Assembly (NCBI GenBank): GCA_036555125.1
Contig: DATBLY010000099.1
Location: 1 to 17,690, forward strand
Origin: DATBLY01 sp036555125
GTDB lineage: Bacteria; Actinomycetota; UBA4738; HRBIN12
Length of the DNA: 17,690 bases
Reading direction: 5' to 3'
Part shown: piece by piece, positions 1 to 6,370 of the stretch
Layout: every line of letters begins with the position of its first letter
How positions within the stretch are numbered: the stretch's first letter is position 1
Translations under genes and position numbers: made by a program
Notes under the pieces: model-generated
What the model was told of the DNA's origin: nothing
Database searches by the model: none
Seen by the model: the letters and a program-made list of their open reading frames with translations, nothing else

Positions 1-2
1 GC

Positions 3-653
3 GCGCGATCGACGCCGGGCATGCGGGTGCTGCTCGACGCCGCCCGCGCCGCCGGCGTACCCGTGGAGGACGTCGAGCGCTCCGCGCTCGACGCCTGGGC
101 CCCGGACCACCAGGGGGTCGTCGCGTTCGCGACGACCCCCTCCCCGCGAACGTTCGGCGAGCGAGACCTCGCCACGGTCCCGTTCACGGAAGACGCCGTC
201 GTCGTCGTGCTGGACGGGATCGAGGATCCGCAGAACCTCGGGGCGGTGGTCCGTGCGGCGGAGGCCGCGGGCGCATCGATGGTCGTGACCCGCACGCGGC
301 GCTCGGCGGCGATCACCGACGCGGCGGTGCGCGCGTCGGCGGGCGCCCTGCTCCACCTCCCGCTGGCGCGCGTCGCGAACATCCCGCGGGCGCTGGACCG
401 ACTCCGCGATCGCGGGTTCACGGTCGTCGGGCTCGACGGCGAACGGGGGACCAGCGTGTTCGACGAACCGGCCCCACCGGGGCCGCTGGCCCTGGTGCTC
501 GGGAGCGAAGGTCGTGGGATGTCGCGCCTCGCGAAGGAGCATTGCGATCTGCTCGTGGCCCTGCCGATGCGGGGGCGGGTCGGCTCCTTGAACGCCGCCG
601 CGGCGCTCGCCGCGGCGCTGTGGTCGTACGTGCTCCCGCGTCGGACCGGCTGA
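3..653 (+). CDS. rlmB: 23S rRNA 2'-O-ribose methyltransferase (TrmH/SpoU family), 5' end outside window
   Basis: This is the C-terminal catalytic part of a SpoU/TrmH-type SAM-dependent 2'-O-ribose methyltransferase. Family knowledge points to RlmB, which methylates G2251 of 23S rRNA during 50S maturation. The three knot motifs are visible: motif 1 as IEDPQNLGAVVRAAEAAG, motif 2 as LGSEGRGMS, and motif 3 as LPMRGRVGSLNAAAA near the C-terminus. The reading frame is open to the left edge. The first visible residues resemble the end of the L30e-like substrate-binding domain (DAARAAGVPVEDV, then DHQGVVA), so the ATG at 21 is internal and the true start lies upstream. The stop is 5 nt before the next gene. 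TrmH paralogues are hard to separate without the missing N-terminus, so the RlmB assignment is likely but not certain. Confidence 0.9.
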   Translation, partial: ARSTPGMRVLLDAARAAGVPVEDVERSALDAWAPDHQGVVAFATTPSPRTFGERDLATVPFTEDAVVVVLDGIEDPQNLGAVVRAAEAAGASMVVTRTRRSAAITDAAVRASAGALLHLPLARVANIPRALDRLRDRGFTVVGLDGERGTSVFDEPAPPGPLALVLGSEGRGMSRLAKEHCDLLVALPMRGRVGSLNAAAALAAALWSYVLPRRTG

Positions 654-658
654 GGGCG

Positions 659-1204
659 ATGGGCTCGCTCCCGCCCCCGCCCGCACCCCCGCCGGCCGGC
701 GACCCGTGGGCGCCGCCCCCGCCGGGCGACGTCGCCCCGACGGGGTTCCCGTCGAGCGACCTCCCGCCGCCGCCGGGCGCGCCCTCGGAGCCGGGCGCGA
801 TCCCCCCCGCCGCGAGCGCGGCGGAGCGGCCGGGCTGGGTGACCGCCGCCGGCGCGATCCTGATCGTCCTCGGTGCGCTCGGCGTGCTGGTCGGGATCGT
901 CCTGGTGTTCTCCCGCGACGCGATGGGGGTCGAGGAGCTGGTCCCGCGCGACGCGGTCGTCGCCGTCGGCGTGCTCTCCGCCTTGGTCTCCGGGCTCGAG
1001 GTCGTCGCGGGCGCACTGGTGCTGCGCCGATCCAACGTCGGCCGCGTCCTGGGGATCGCGCTCGCGGGGCTCGGGGTCTTCGGCGGGATCGCGAGCCTCG
1101 GCAGCTCCGGGGTCTCGGCGGCGATCGGGCTCGTCCTGAACGGGCTCGTCCTGTACGGCCTCATCGCGTACGCGCGCAGCTTCCGCCCGGGGGGCGGGGG
1201 GTAG
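659..1204 (+). CDS. Small proline-rich membrane protein of unknown function
   Basis: I do not recognise a named family. The 181-residue protein opens with about 60 residues rich in Pro, Ala and Gly (poly-Pro runs such as PPPPAPPP and APPPPGD), as is common for cytoplasmic tails of actinobacterial membrane proteins. Three to four hydrophobic segments follow: roughly residues 60-82 (AAGAILIVLGALGVLVGIVLVF), 97-120, and 128-175 as one or two spans. A short basic tail (YARSFRPGGGG) ends the protein. The ATG at 659 is preferred over upstream in-frame starts because those lie inside rlmB and would add an Arg-rich shadow sequence. A GAGGG sits just ahead of it. The 5-nt gap after rlmB suggests co-transcription. 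Nothing in the sequence shows its role. Confidence 0.72.
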   Translation: MGSLPPPPAPPPAGDPWAPPPPGDVAPTGFPSSDLPPPPGAPSEPGAIPPAASAAERPGWVTAAGAILIVLGALGVLVGIVLVFSRDAMGVEELVPRDAVVAVGVLSALVSGLEVVAGALVLRRSNVGRVLGIALAGLGVFGGIASLGSSGVSAAIGLVLNGLVLYGLIAYARSFRPGGGG

Positions 1205-1214
1205 ACTCGGCCCG

Positions 1215-1288
1215 GCCGGCGTGGCGCAGCCCGGTAGCGCAAGCGACTTGTAATCGCTAGGTCGTCGGTTCGAATCCGACCGCCGGCT
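1215..1288 (+). tRNA. tRNA-Thr (anticodon UGU)
   Basis: A full cloverleaf can be folded. The acceptor stem GCCGGCG (1215-1221) pairs with CGCCGGC (1281-1287). The D stem GCGC/GCGC is at 1224-1227 and 1237-1240. The anticodon stem AGCGA/TCGCT is at 1242-1246 and 1254-1258, with loop CTTGTAA. The T stem GTCGG/CCGAC is at 1264-1268 and 1276-1280, with loop TTCGAAT. The anticodon at 1249-1251 is TGT, which reads ACA (Thr). The discriminator is T and CCA is not encoded (the DNA continues CCG), so the CCA-adding enzyme must complete the end. It lies 10 nt after the membrane-protein stop, and I see no separate promoter. Confidence 0.96.
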
Positions 1289-1340
1289 CCGAACCCTCCC
1301 CGGGCGGCGACCGTCCGCGGCGCTCCGGCCCACCCTCGGC

Positions 1341-2567
1341 CTACGCCGTGACCGTCAGGCGCTCGAGTCCGCGGATGATGTAGTTGCGTTTCCACCGCGG
1401 CTCCTCGGCGAGGGCGAGGTTCGGCAGCCGCTCGAGGATGGTGCCGAACGCGATCTCGAGCTCGAGCCTGGCGAGCGGGGCCCCGAGGCAGAAGTGGATC
1501 CCCGCGCCGAAGGACAGGTGCGGGTTCGGCGATCGGGAGAGGTCGAGCCGGTCGGGGTCGGCGAACACCGCCGGGTCGCGGTTGGCCGAGCCGAAGATCA
1601 GTCCGAGCTCCGCGCCCTTCGGGATGCGCACGCCGTGCAGCTCCACGTCCTCCAGCACCCACCGCTCGAACAGCTGCAGCGGGGTGTCCCAACGCATCAG
1701 CTCCTCGATCGCGCTGCGCACCAGTGCGCGATCCGCCCGGAGCCGGGCGAGCTCCTCGGGGCGACGGAAGAGGGACCACCACCCGTTGCCGGCCACGTTC
1801 ACGCTCGCTTCGTGCCCGGCGTTCAGCAGGAGCACGCACGTCCCGACCAGCTCGTCCTCGCTCAGGCGCTGCCCCTCGTCGACCACGGTGGCGAGCTCGC
1901 TGATCAGGTCCTCGCCCGGGTCCGCGCGTCGCTCTCGCGCGATCGCGCGCAGGTAGTCGCCGAACGCGACGCAGGCCGCCACGGACACGCGACGATCCTC
2001 GGCCGTCGGATGCAGCTCGTACATCCGGCAGATATCCGCCGACCACGGGCGGAGCAGACCCCGATCCGGCTCGGGGATGCCGAGCAGCTCGGCGATCACC
2101 CAGACCGGGAGCGGCTCGGCGAGCGTGGCGATCAGGTCGAAGGGCCCCGACCCGCGGACCGACCCGACGAGCTCCGCCATCTTGCGCTCGATCGCGGAAC
2201 GCAGCGACTCCACCATGCGTGGCGTGAAGGCCTTCGACACGAGCGCGCGCACGCGCGTGTGGTCGGGCGGCTCCATGTCGAGGATCCCGCTGCGGATCAG
2301 GTGCCAGAACGGGTCGAGCTCCGGCGGATCGTCCGGGTGACCCATCTCCGCGTGGGTCGCCCGGTGCAGGTACGTCCGGCCGAACCGCCGGTCGCGCAAC
2401 AGGGCGTTGACGTCCTCGTATCGGGAGACGAGCCAGTGGTCGGTCGCCTCGTCGTAGACGACGGGCGCGCGCTCGCGGAGCTCGGCGTAGACGGGGTAGG
2501 GATCGGCGACGAAGGCGAGGTCGTCGGGCGCGAACCCGAGCTCGAGCGGCACCGGGGTGGGGCTCAC
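1341..2567 (-). CDS. Cytochrome P450 monooxygenase (soluble bacterial class)
   Basis: This 408-residue protein has the usual length of a soluble bacterial P450, which takes electrons from a ferredoxin to insert oxygen into an organic substrate. The heme-binding loop is FGAGIHFCLG with the thiolate ligand at Cys360. The ExxR motif of helix K is E289-L-M-R292. The I-helix oxygen-activation motif reads AGHEAS (250-255), so the usual conserved Thr is Ala254 with Ser255 next to it. ADPYPVYAELRE near the N-terminus is typical of CYP107-like families. No ferredoxin or reductase gene is nearby. The start is GTG with no Shine-Dalgarno, but a TACCCT box lies 7 nt upstream, so a leaderless transcript is likely. 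It follows the amidohydrolase by 24 nt and may share its transcript or use its own. The substrate cannot be predicted. Confidence 0.93.
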   Translation of the reverse strand: MSPTPVPLELGFAPDDLAFVADPYPVYAELRERAPVVYDEATDHWLVSRYEDVNALLRDRRFGRTYLHRATHAEMGHPDDPPELDPFWHLIRSGILDMEPPDHTRVRALVSKAFTPRMVESLRSAIERKMAELVGSVRGSGPFDLIATLAEPLPVWVIAELLGIPEPDRGLLRPWSADICRMYELHPTAEDRRVSVAACVAFGDYLRAIARERRADPGEDLISELATVVDEGQRLSEDELVGTCVLLLNAGHEASVNVAGNGWWSLFRRPEELARLRADRALVRSAIEELMRWDTPLQLFERWVLEDVELHGVRIPKGAELGLIFGSANRDPAVFADPDRLDLSRSPNPHLSFGAGIHFCLGAPLARLELEIAFGTILERLPNLALAEEPRWKRNYIIRGLERLTVTA

Positions 2568-2574
2568 GGACGGG

Positions 2575-2580
2575 AGGGTA
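2575..2580 (-). promoter_or_regulatory. Putative leaderless -10 box for the P450 gene
   Basis: On the minus strand the sequence reads TACCCT, then 7 nt, then the GTG start. TANNNT about 6-7 nt before a GTG/ATG is the known actinobacterial arrangement in which transcription starts at the start codon. No purine-rich ribosome site lies in between. No recognisable -35 is visible. The call is inferred from spacing alone. Confidence 0.45.
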
Positions 2581-2591
2581 CCGCCCCCCGC

Positions 2592-4160
2592 TCAGCGCCG
2601 GCGGAGCGCGCGTCCGGCCCTGCGAACGGTCTCCCCGTCCCATGCGACGGTCCCGTTCACGCAGACGAGCTCGATCCCCGAGGGGAACCGGTGCGGGTCG
2701 TCGAACGTGGCGACGTCATCGATCCGGCCGGGATCGAACAGGACCAGGTCGGCGAACCCGCCCTCGACGATCCGCCCGCGGTCCCTCAGGCCGAACCGGT
2801 CGGCCGGGAGGGAGGTCATCTTCCGCACCGCGTCCTCGAGCGTCAGGATGTCGGCGCGGACGGAGCGCCCGAGCACCCGGGGGAAGGTGCCGTAGTTCCT
2901 CGGGTGGACCGGGAGCCCGCCCAGCGGCCCGTTCGGCGACATCGCCCAGCCGTCGGATGCGACGAAGACCGTGGGGTCCGCGAGGATCGCCGCCACGTCG
3001 TCGTCGGCCATCCCGAAGCCGATGCACGAGGTGTCCGGGTCGGCGAGCAGGATCGCGAACAGCGCCTCGACGGGGCGCTCGCGCCGCTCCCGGGCGATGT
3101 CTGCCAGCGTCCGGCCGTGCCACGCGGGGTCCGCGCCGTCCTCCAGGACGACGCGGTCCCAGCCGAACGTCGCCATCGCCATCGCGGGCGTGCCGTCTTC
3201 CCCGTGCTCGACGGCGCGCTCGAGGCGCCGGCGGGCGGGCGCGTCCGCCAGGATCGGCCCCAGCCCGCCGGCGGGGACCCACGTCGGCAGGAGGGTCCAC
3301 AGGAACGAGTTCCATGCCGTGTACGGGTACTGATCGGCCGTGACGTCGCCCGCGCCGTGGATCCGTGCCAGGAGCTCGTCGGCGCGGCCCCAGACGTCGG
3401 GCCCGTCGAGCTTCAGGTGGCTCACGTGCGCGGGGAGCCCCGCGCGTTCGCCGACCGCGATCGCCTCGTCGACCGCCGCGAACACGGTGGCGCCCTCGCC
3501 CCGGATGTGGCTCGCGTACAGGCCCCCGGCACGGGCGCTCGCGGTCGCCACGGCGACGAGCTCCTCCGTGTCCGCCCACTGACCGGGGACGTAGATCAGC
3601 CCCGTCGACACGCCGAGCGCGCCGTCGGCGACGGCCGACCCGACCAACCGGCGCATCGTCCCGAGCTCGTCGCCGACGGGGGCTCGCGGCGCGGAGCCCA
3701 GCACCTCCGCCCGGACGGCGCCGTGGCCGACGAGTGCCCCGATGTTCACGGCCGGCCCCGCCTCGTCGATCCGGTCGAGGAACGCTGCGAACGTCGCGAA
3801 GGGCTCGCCCACCTCTGCGACGTCGACCCCGAGGATCGCCGCGCACTCGGCGGCGCCCGCCGATGGCCACGGTGAGGCGCCGCAGTTGCCGACGACCACG
3901 GTCGTGACCCCTTGACGGATCGTGCTCGCCATCTCGGCGTCGGTGAACGCCGCGAGGTCCGAGTGGGTGTGGACGTCGACGAACCCCGGCGCGAGCACGC
4001 GTCCCGCCGCCGAGACGACCCGGCCGGCCTCCGGCGCCGGCCGCGCGGGGTCGAAGCCGACCGACCGGATCCGGTCGCCCCGCACCCCGACCCATCCCGG
4101 TCGTCCGGCCGTCCCGTCGCCGTCGATGACGAGCGCGCCCTCGATCAGCAGGTCGAGCAC
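2592..4160 (-). CDS. N-acyl-D-amino-acid deacylase-like amidohydrolase
   Basis: This 522-residue member of the amidohydrolase superfamily belongs to the D-aminoacylase branch, whose members hydrolyse N-acyl-D-amino acids at a zinc site. Visible landmarks are DVHTHSD (H64, H66), VVGNCGAS with the metal-ligand Cys93, SHIRGEG (H218), HVSHLKLDG (H248), the ADQYPYTAWNS stretch, and ASDGWAMSP with the catalytic Asp403. The C-terminal composite domain ends with RGRIVEGGFADLVLFDP, typical of the family. All expected metal and catalytic residues are present, so the enzyme looks active. The start is GTG at 4160: a TACCAT box sits 6 nt upstream and no Shine-Dalgarno is present. The P450 gene follows 24 nt after the stop. 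The acyl and amino-acid specificity is unknown, and related N-acyl-D-Asp/Glu deacylases cannot be excluded. Confidence 0.9.
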   Translation of the reverse strand: MLDLLIEGALVIDGDGTAGRPGWVGVRGDRIRSVGFDPARPAPEAGRVVSAAGRVLAPGFVDVHTHSDLAAFTDAEMASTIRQGVTTVVVGNCGASPWPSAGAAECAAILGVDVAEVGEPFATFAAFLDRIDEAGPAVNIGALVGHGAVRAEVLGSAPRAPVGDELGTMRRLVGSAVADGALGVSTGLIYVPGQWADTEELVAVATASARAGGLYASHIRGEGATVFAAVDEAIAVGERAGLPAHVSHLKLDGPDVWGRADELLARIHGAGDVTADQYPYTAWNSFLWTLLPTWVPAGGLGPILADAPARRRLERAVEHGEDGTPAMAMATFGWDRVVLEDGADPAWHGRTLADIARERRERPVEALFAILLADPDTSCIGFGMADDDVAAILADPTVFVASDGWAMSPNGPLGGLPVHPRNYGTFPRVLGRSVRADILTLEDAVRKMTSLPADRFGLRDRGRIVEGGFADLVLFDPGRIDDVATFDDPHRFPSGIELVCVNGTVAWDGETVRRAGRALRRR

Positions 4161-4166
4161 GCGGCC

Positions 4167-4172
4167 ATGGTA
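4167..4172 (-). promoter_or_regulatory. Putative leaderless -10 box for the amidohydrolase
   Basis: The minus strand reads TACCAT, 6 nt, then GTG at 4160. This places a transcription start at or next to the start codon. An out-of-frame ATG overlaps the box (4166-4168). No Shine-Dalgarno is present. This supports a leaderless mRNA, inferred from spacing only. Confidence 0.48.
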
Positions 4173-4182
4173 GGCAGCCGAT

Positions 4183-4209
4183 CCGGTCCGAGGGTCCCCC
4201 CCGGACCGG
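4183..4209. repeat. Inverted repeat in the divergent amidohydrolase / sulfur-operon region
   Basis: CCGGTCCG (4183-4190) and CGGACCGG (4202-4209) are perfect 8-bp arms separated by 11 nt. The repeat lies just upstream of the amidohydrolase -10 box and about 80 nt ahead of the sulfur operon. It could be an operator for either gene or a hairpin. No regulator is identifiable. Confidence 0.4.
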
Positions 4210-4247
4210 GCGGTTCGCCCCCTGGCGAGCCTCGGGCGTCGGCCGAA

Positions 4248-4263
4248 GCTGTCCGTGCACAGC
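4248..4263. promoter_or_regulatory. Dyad-symmetric candidate operator upstream of the sulfur operon
   Basis: GCTGT-N6-ACAGC forms a 16-bp dyad 28 nt before the first sulfur-operon start codon. Position and symmetry suit a dimeric repressor, but no promoter hexamers are convincing nearby, and short dyads occur by chance in GC-rich DNA. Confidence 0.28.
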
Positions 4264-4267
4264 GGAA

Positions 4268-4291
4268 CGGATCAGGAAGGGGGACGATCCG
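4268..4291 (+). promoter_or_regulatory. Hairpin presenting the ribosome-binding site of the sulfur operon
   Basis: CGGATC (4268-4273) pairs with GATCCG (4286-4291), leaving a 12-nt loop that holds the ribosome site AGGAAGGGGG. The stem ends exactly at the ATG. It may tune translation of the first gene. A 6-bp stem is modest and could be fortuitous. Confidence 0.35.
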
Positions 4292-4699
4292 ATGGCTACC
4301 GATCCGAGGCTCTCGCTGGTCCTGTTCTCCGGCACGGACGACAAGCTGTCGGCCGCGGCCGTCCTGACGGTCGGCGCGGCGGCCATGGGGCGCCCGGTCG
4401 ATCTGTTCCTGCAGTACTGGGCGCTCGACGCGTTCCGCGCCGACCGGATCCTGAAGGACCACGGCGTCGCCCCCGAAGCCCCCCCGGAAGCGCCGGAGCT
4501 GATGCGGAGCCACGGGGGCGATCACTGGAGCGAGCTGCTCCGCCAGGCGAAGGACCTGGGCGAGGTCCGGATCCACGCCTGCTCCCTGTCGATGGAGATG
4601 TTCGGCATCACGAAGGACGACCTCGACCCGCTCGTCGACGACGTGTGGGGGGTGGCCTCGTTCTTCTCGGAGGCCGACGGACCCGTCACGTTCATCTGA
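4292..4699 (+). CDS. DsrE/DsrF-family sulfur-carrier protein
   Basis: This 135-residue protein belongs to the DsrE-like fold, whose members hold sulfur as a cysteine persulfide and pass it to partners such as TusA. The N-terminal strand and helix (SLVLFSGTDDKLSAAAVLTVG), the aromatic strand VDLFLQYWAL, and the C-terminal block IHACSLSMEMFGITKDDL are all present. Cys97 in that block is the only cysteine and the expected persulfide carrier. The last residues (GPVTFI) match the end of the fifth operon gene (AVTLFI), so the two are paralogues. The ATG at 4292 has the purine-rich AGGAAGGGGG 8 nt upstream, held in the loop of a possible hairpin. It is the first gene of a five-gene operon. It is annotated from sequence character; its donor and acceptor are inferred from the neighbours. 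Confidence 0.85.
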   Translation: MATDPRLSLVLFSGTDDKLSAAAVLTVGAAAMGRPVDLFLQYWALDAFRADRILKDHGVAPEAPPEAPELMRSHGGDHWSELLRQAKDLGEVRIHACSLSMEMFGITKDDLDPLVDDVWGVASFFSEADGPVTFI

Positions 4700-4712
4700 G
4701 GAGGAACGACCG

Positions 4713-4955
4713 ATGACGACCGCAACCGACATCACGCGCTCGATCGACGCGCGCGGCATGCCCTGCCCCGGTCCGCTGATGAGCCTGATCGGCGCGATCC
4801 GCGAGGGCGCCGTGGGCGACGTGATCGAGGTGCTCTCGAGCGATGAGGGCTCGAAGACGGACATCCCCGCGTGGGTCGCGAAGGCTGGGCATGAGCTCGT
4901 CGAGACGATCGACGAGGACGGGTTCGCCCGCTTCGTGATCCGGAAGGCGCGGTGA
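4713..4955 (+). CDS. TusA-family sulfur-carrier protein (first copy)
   Basis: This 80-residue TusA/SirA-like protein is a small carrier that relays persulfide sulfur through the Cys of its CPxP motif. Here the motif is MPCPGPL with Cys18 as the only cysteine. The family pattern continues with a helix (LMSLIGAIREG), the strand DVIEVLSSDEGS, the DIPAWVAKAGHEL block, and a terminal FARFVIRKAR strand. A strong ribosome site, GAGGAGGAA, lies 7 nt upstream, in the 13-nt gap after the first dsrE. Only 3 nt separate its stop from the flavoprotein start. Canonical tRNA-thiolation TusA is usually not found beside SQR and DsrE genes, so a dissimilatory or detoxifying sulfur relay is more likely here. 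Confidence 0.9.
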   Translation: MTTATDITRSIDARGMPCPGPLMSLIGAIREGAVGDVIEVLSSDEGSKTDIPAWVAKAGHELVETIDEDGFARFVIRKAR

Positions 4956-4958
4956 GCC

Positions 4959-6134
4959 ATGCCGGCACGCGTCGTGGTGCTCGGCGGGGGGGTCGGCGGC
5001 ACGCTCGTCGCCAACCTCGTGGACAAGAGCCTCGGGCGCGACGCGCACGTGACGGTCGTCGACCCGACCGGGATGCACGACTACCAGCCTGGGTACCTCT
5101 ACGTGGCGCTCGGCGAAGCGAGCGGGCACTGGCTCTCCCGCGATGAGCGGACCCTGCTGCGATCCGGGGTCGAGCTGGCGATCGAGGAGGCGATCCGGAT
5201 CCATCCGGATGCCCGGTCGGTACAGCTCGCCCGGGGCGGCAGCCTCGAGTGGGACTACCTGGTGATCGCCACGGGGGCGCGCCTCGTCCACGACCAGATC
5301 CCGGGGCTCCTGGAGGGTGCGCACGGCTTCTACTCGCTGCGTGACGCCGAACGTCTGCGCGAAGCGCTCCGCTCGTTCCACGGCGGGAGGGTCCGGATCG
5401 GCGTCGCCGGGATCCCGTACAAGTGCCCACCCGCTCCCGTGGAGTTCACGTTCATGGTCGAGGAGTACCTGCGCAAGCGCGGCATCCGCGAGCGGAGCGA
5501 GGTGACCTTGCTGTCGCCGCTCAACCGGGCGTTCACGATCGAGAGCGCGTCCAAGCTGATCCAGCCGATCATGGCCGAGCGGGGGATCGAGCTCTCGACG
5601 TTCTTCAACGTCGAGTCCGTCGACCCATCGGCCGGCACCGTAGGGTCCCTCGAGGGAGAGAAGGTCGAGTACGACCTCCTGGTGCTTGTGCCGCCGCACA
5701 AGGGCCAGCAGGTCGTGATCGACTCCGGGCTGGGCGACCCGAGCGGCTGGCTCCCGACCGACCGGTTCACGCTCCAGGTGGCCGATCACGACCGGATCTT
5801 CGCGCTCGGCGACGCGACCAACCTGCCGATCTCGAAGTCCGGGTCCACGGCGCACTTCGAGGCGCCGGTGATCGCGAGCCGGATCGCCTCGCTCGTGAAG
5901 GGCAGCGCCCCGAAGCAGAACTACGGGGGGCGCGTGATGTGCTTCCTGGAGACCGGGAACGGGAAGGCGACCGCGCTCCGGTTCGACTACGAGCACCCGC
6001 CGACGCCCCCGCAGCCCAGCCGCGCGTGGCACGTCGCGAAGTGGGTCTTCAACCGGGCGTACTGGGAGACGGTCCCGAAGGGACGTCTGCCCGAGAACGC
6101 GCCCTGGACCAAGCCGAAGGAGGGACCACGATGA
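4959..6134 (+). CDS. Sulfide:quinone oxidoreductase-like FAD flavoprotein
   Basis: This 391-residue two-dinucleotide-binding-domain flavoprotein resembles sulfide:quinone oxidoreductase (SQR), which oxidises sulfide to a Cys-bound persulfide and reduces quinone at the membrane face. The N-terminal FAD site is VVVLGGGVGG (residues 5-14), with IATGAR at 103-108 and the second FAD motif IFALGDATNLP at 280-290. Only two cysteines exist: Cys156 (GIPYKCPPAP) and Cys328 (GRVMCFLETG). They sit where the SQR redox disulfide is expected, while the third, more N-terminal Cys of many SQRs is absent. The Trp/Phe-rich C-terminus (AWHVAKWVFNRAYW) could dip into the membrane. It starts 3 nt after tusA and its stop overlaps the next ATG by 4 nt (ATGA), implying translational coupling. 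NADH dehydrogenase-like or persulfide-reducing relatives are the main alternatives. Confidence 0.85.
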   Translation: MPARVVVLGGGVGGTLVANLVDKSLGRDAHVTVVDPTGMHDYQPGYLYVALGEASGHWLSRDERTLLRSGVELAIEEAIRIHPDARSVQLARGGSLEWDYLVIATGARLVHDQIPGLLEGAHGFYSLRDAERLREALRSFHGGRVRIGVAGIPYKCPPAPVEFTFMVEEYLRKRGIRERSEVTLLSPLNRAFTIESASKLIQPIMAERGIELSTFFNVESVDPSAGTVGSLEGEKVEYDLLVLVPPHKGQQVVIDSGLGDPSGWLPTDRFTLQVADHDRIFALGDATNLPISKSGSTAHFEAPVIASRIASLVKGSAPKQNYGGRVMCFLETGNGKATALRFDYEHPPTPPQPSRAWHVAKWVFNRAYWETVPKGRLPENAPWTKPKEGPR

Positions 6135-6364
6135 GCCAGACCGTCACCAAGACGCTCGATCTGAAGGGGCTGGCGTGCCCGATGCCGATCGCGAAGACGG
6201 CGCAGGCGATCCGCGAGCTGAACCCCGGTGAGCTGATCGAATCGCTCGCGACCGATCCAGGGTCCGTACCCGACTTCCAGGCCTGGTGCGCCACGACCGG
6301 CAACGAGCTCGTCGAGCAGACCGAGGAGGGCGGCGTGTTCCGCTTCCTCATCCGGAAGAGGTGA
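6131..6364 (+). CDS. TusA-family sulfur-carrier protein (second copy)
   Basis: This 77-residue paralogue of the first TusA has the CPxP motif as LACPMPI with Cys16. Similarity to the first copy runs through the whole chain (a DPGS turn in place of DEGS, PDFQAWCATTGNELVE in place of PAWVAKAGHELVE, and the FLIRKR end). Unlike the first copy it has a second cysteine, Cys53, in the AWC block. The start ATG overlaps the flavoprotein stop (ATGA), so translation is probably coupled. The stop lies 6 nt before the next gene. Role: it probably accepts sulfane sulfur from the flavoprotein or a DsrE partner. Why two TusA copies are kept is unknown; they may serve separate donor and acceptor steps. Confidence 0.88.
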   Translation: MSQTVTKTLDLKGLACPMPIAKTAQAIRELNPGELIESLATDPGSVPDFQAWCATTGNELVEQTEEGGVFRFLIRKR

Positions 6365-6370
6365 TCCCCG

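Noticed and set aside
1289..1340. Terminator hairpin between tRNA-Thr and the P450
   Set aside because: Only short imperfect GC pairings are present in these 52 nt, below what I would call.
418..2643. Long minus-strand open frame of 741 codons
   Set aside because: It spans rlmB, the membrane protein, the tRNA and the P450 in another frame. Its translation is Arg/Pro/Gly/Ala-rich with no domain; this is a GC-rich shadow.
1494..3875. Long plus-strand open frame of 793 codons
   Set aside because: It is antisense to both the P450 and the amidohydrolase, which have complete catalytic motifs. The composition is typical of a complementary-strand shadow.
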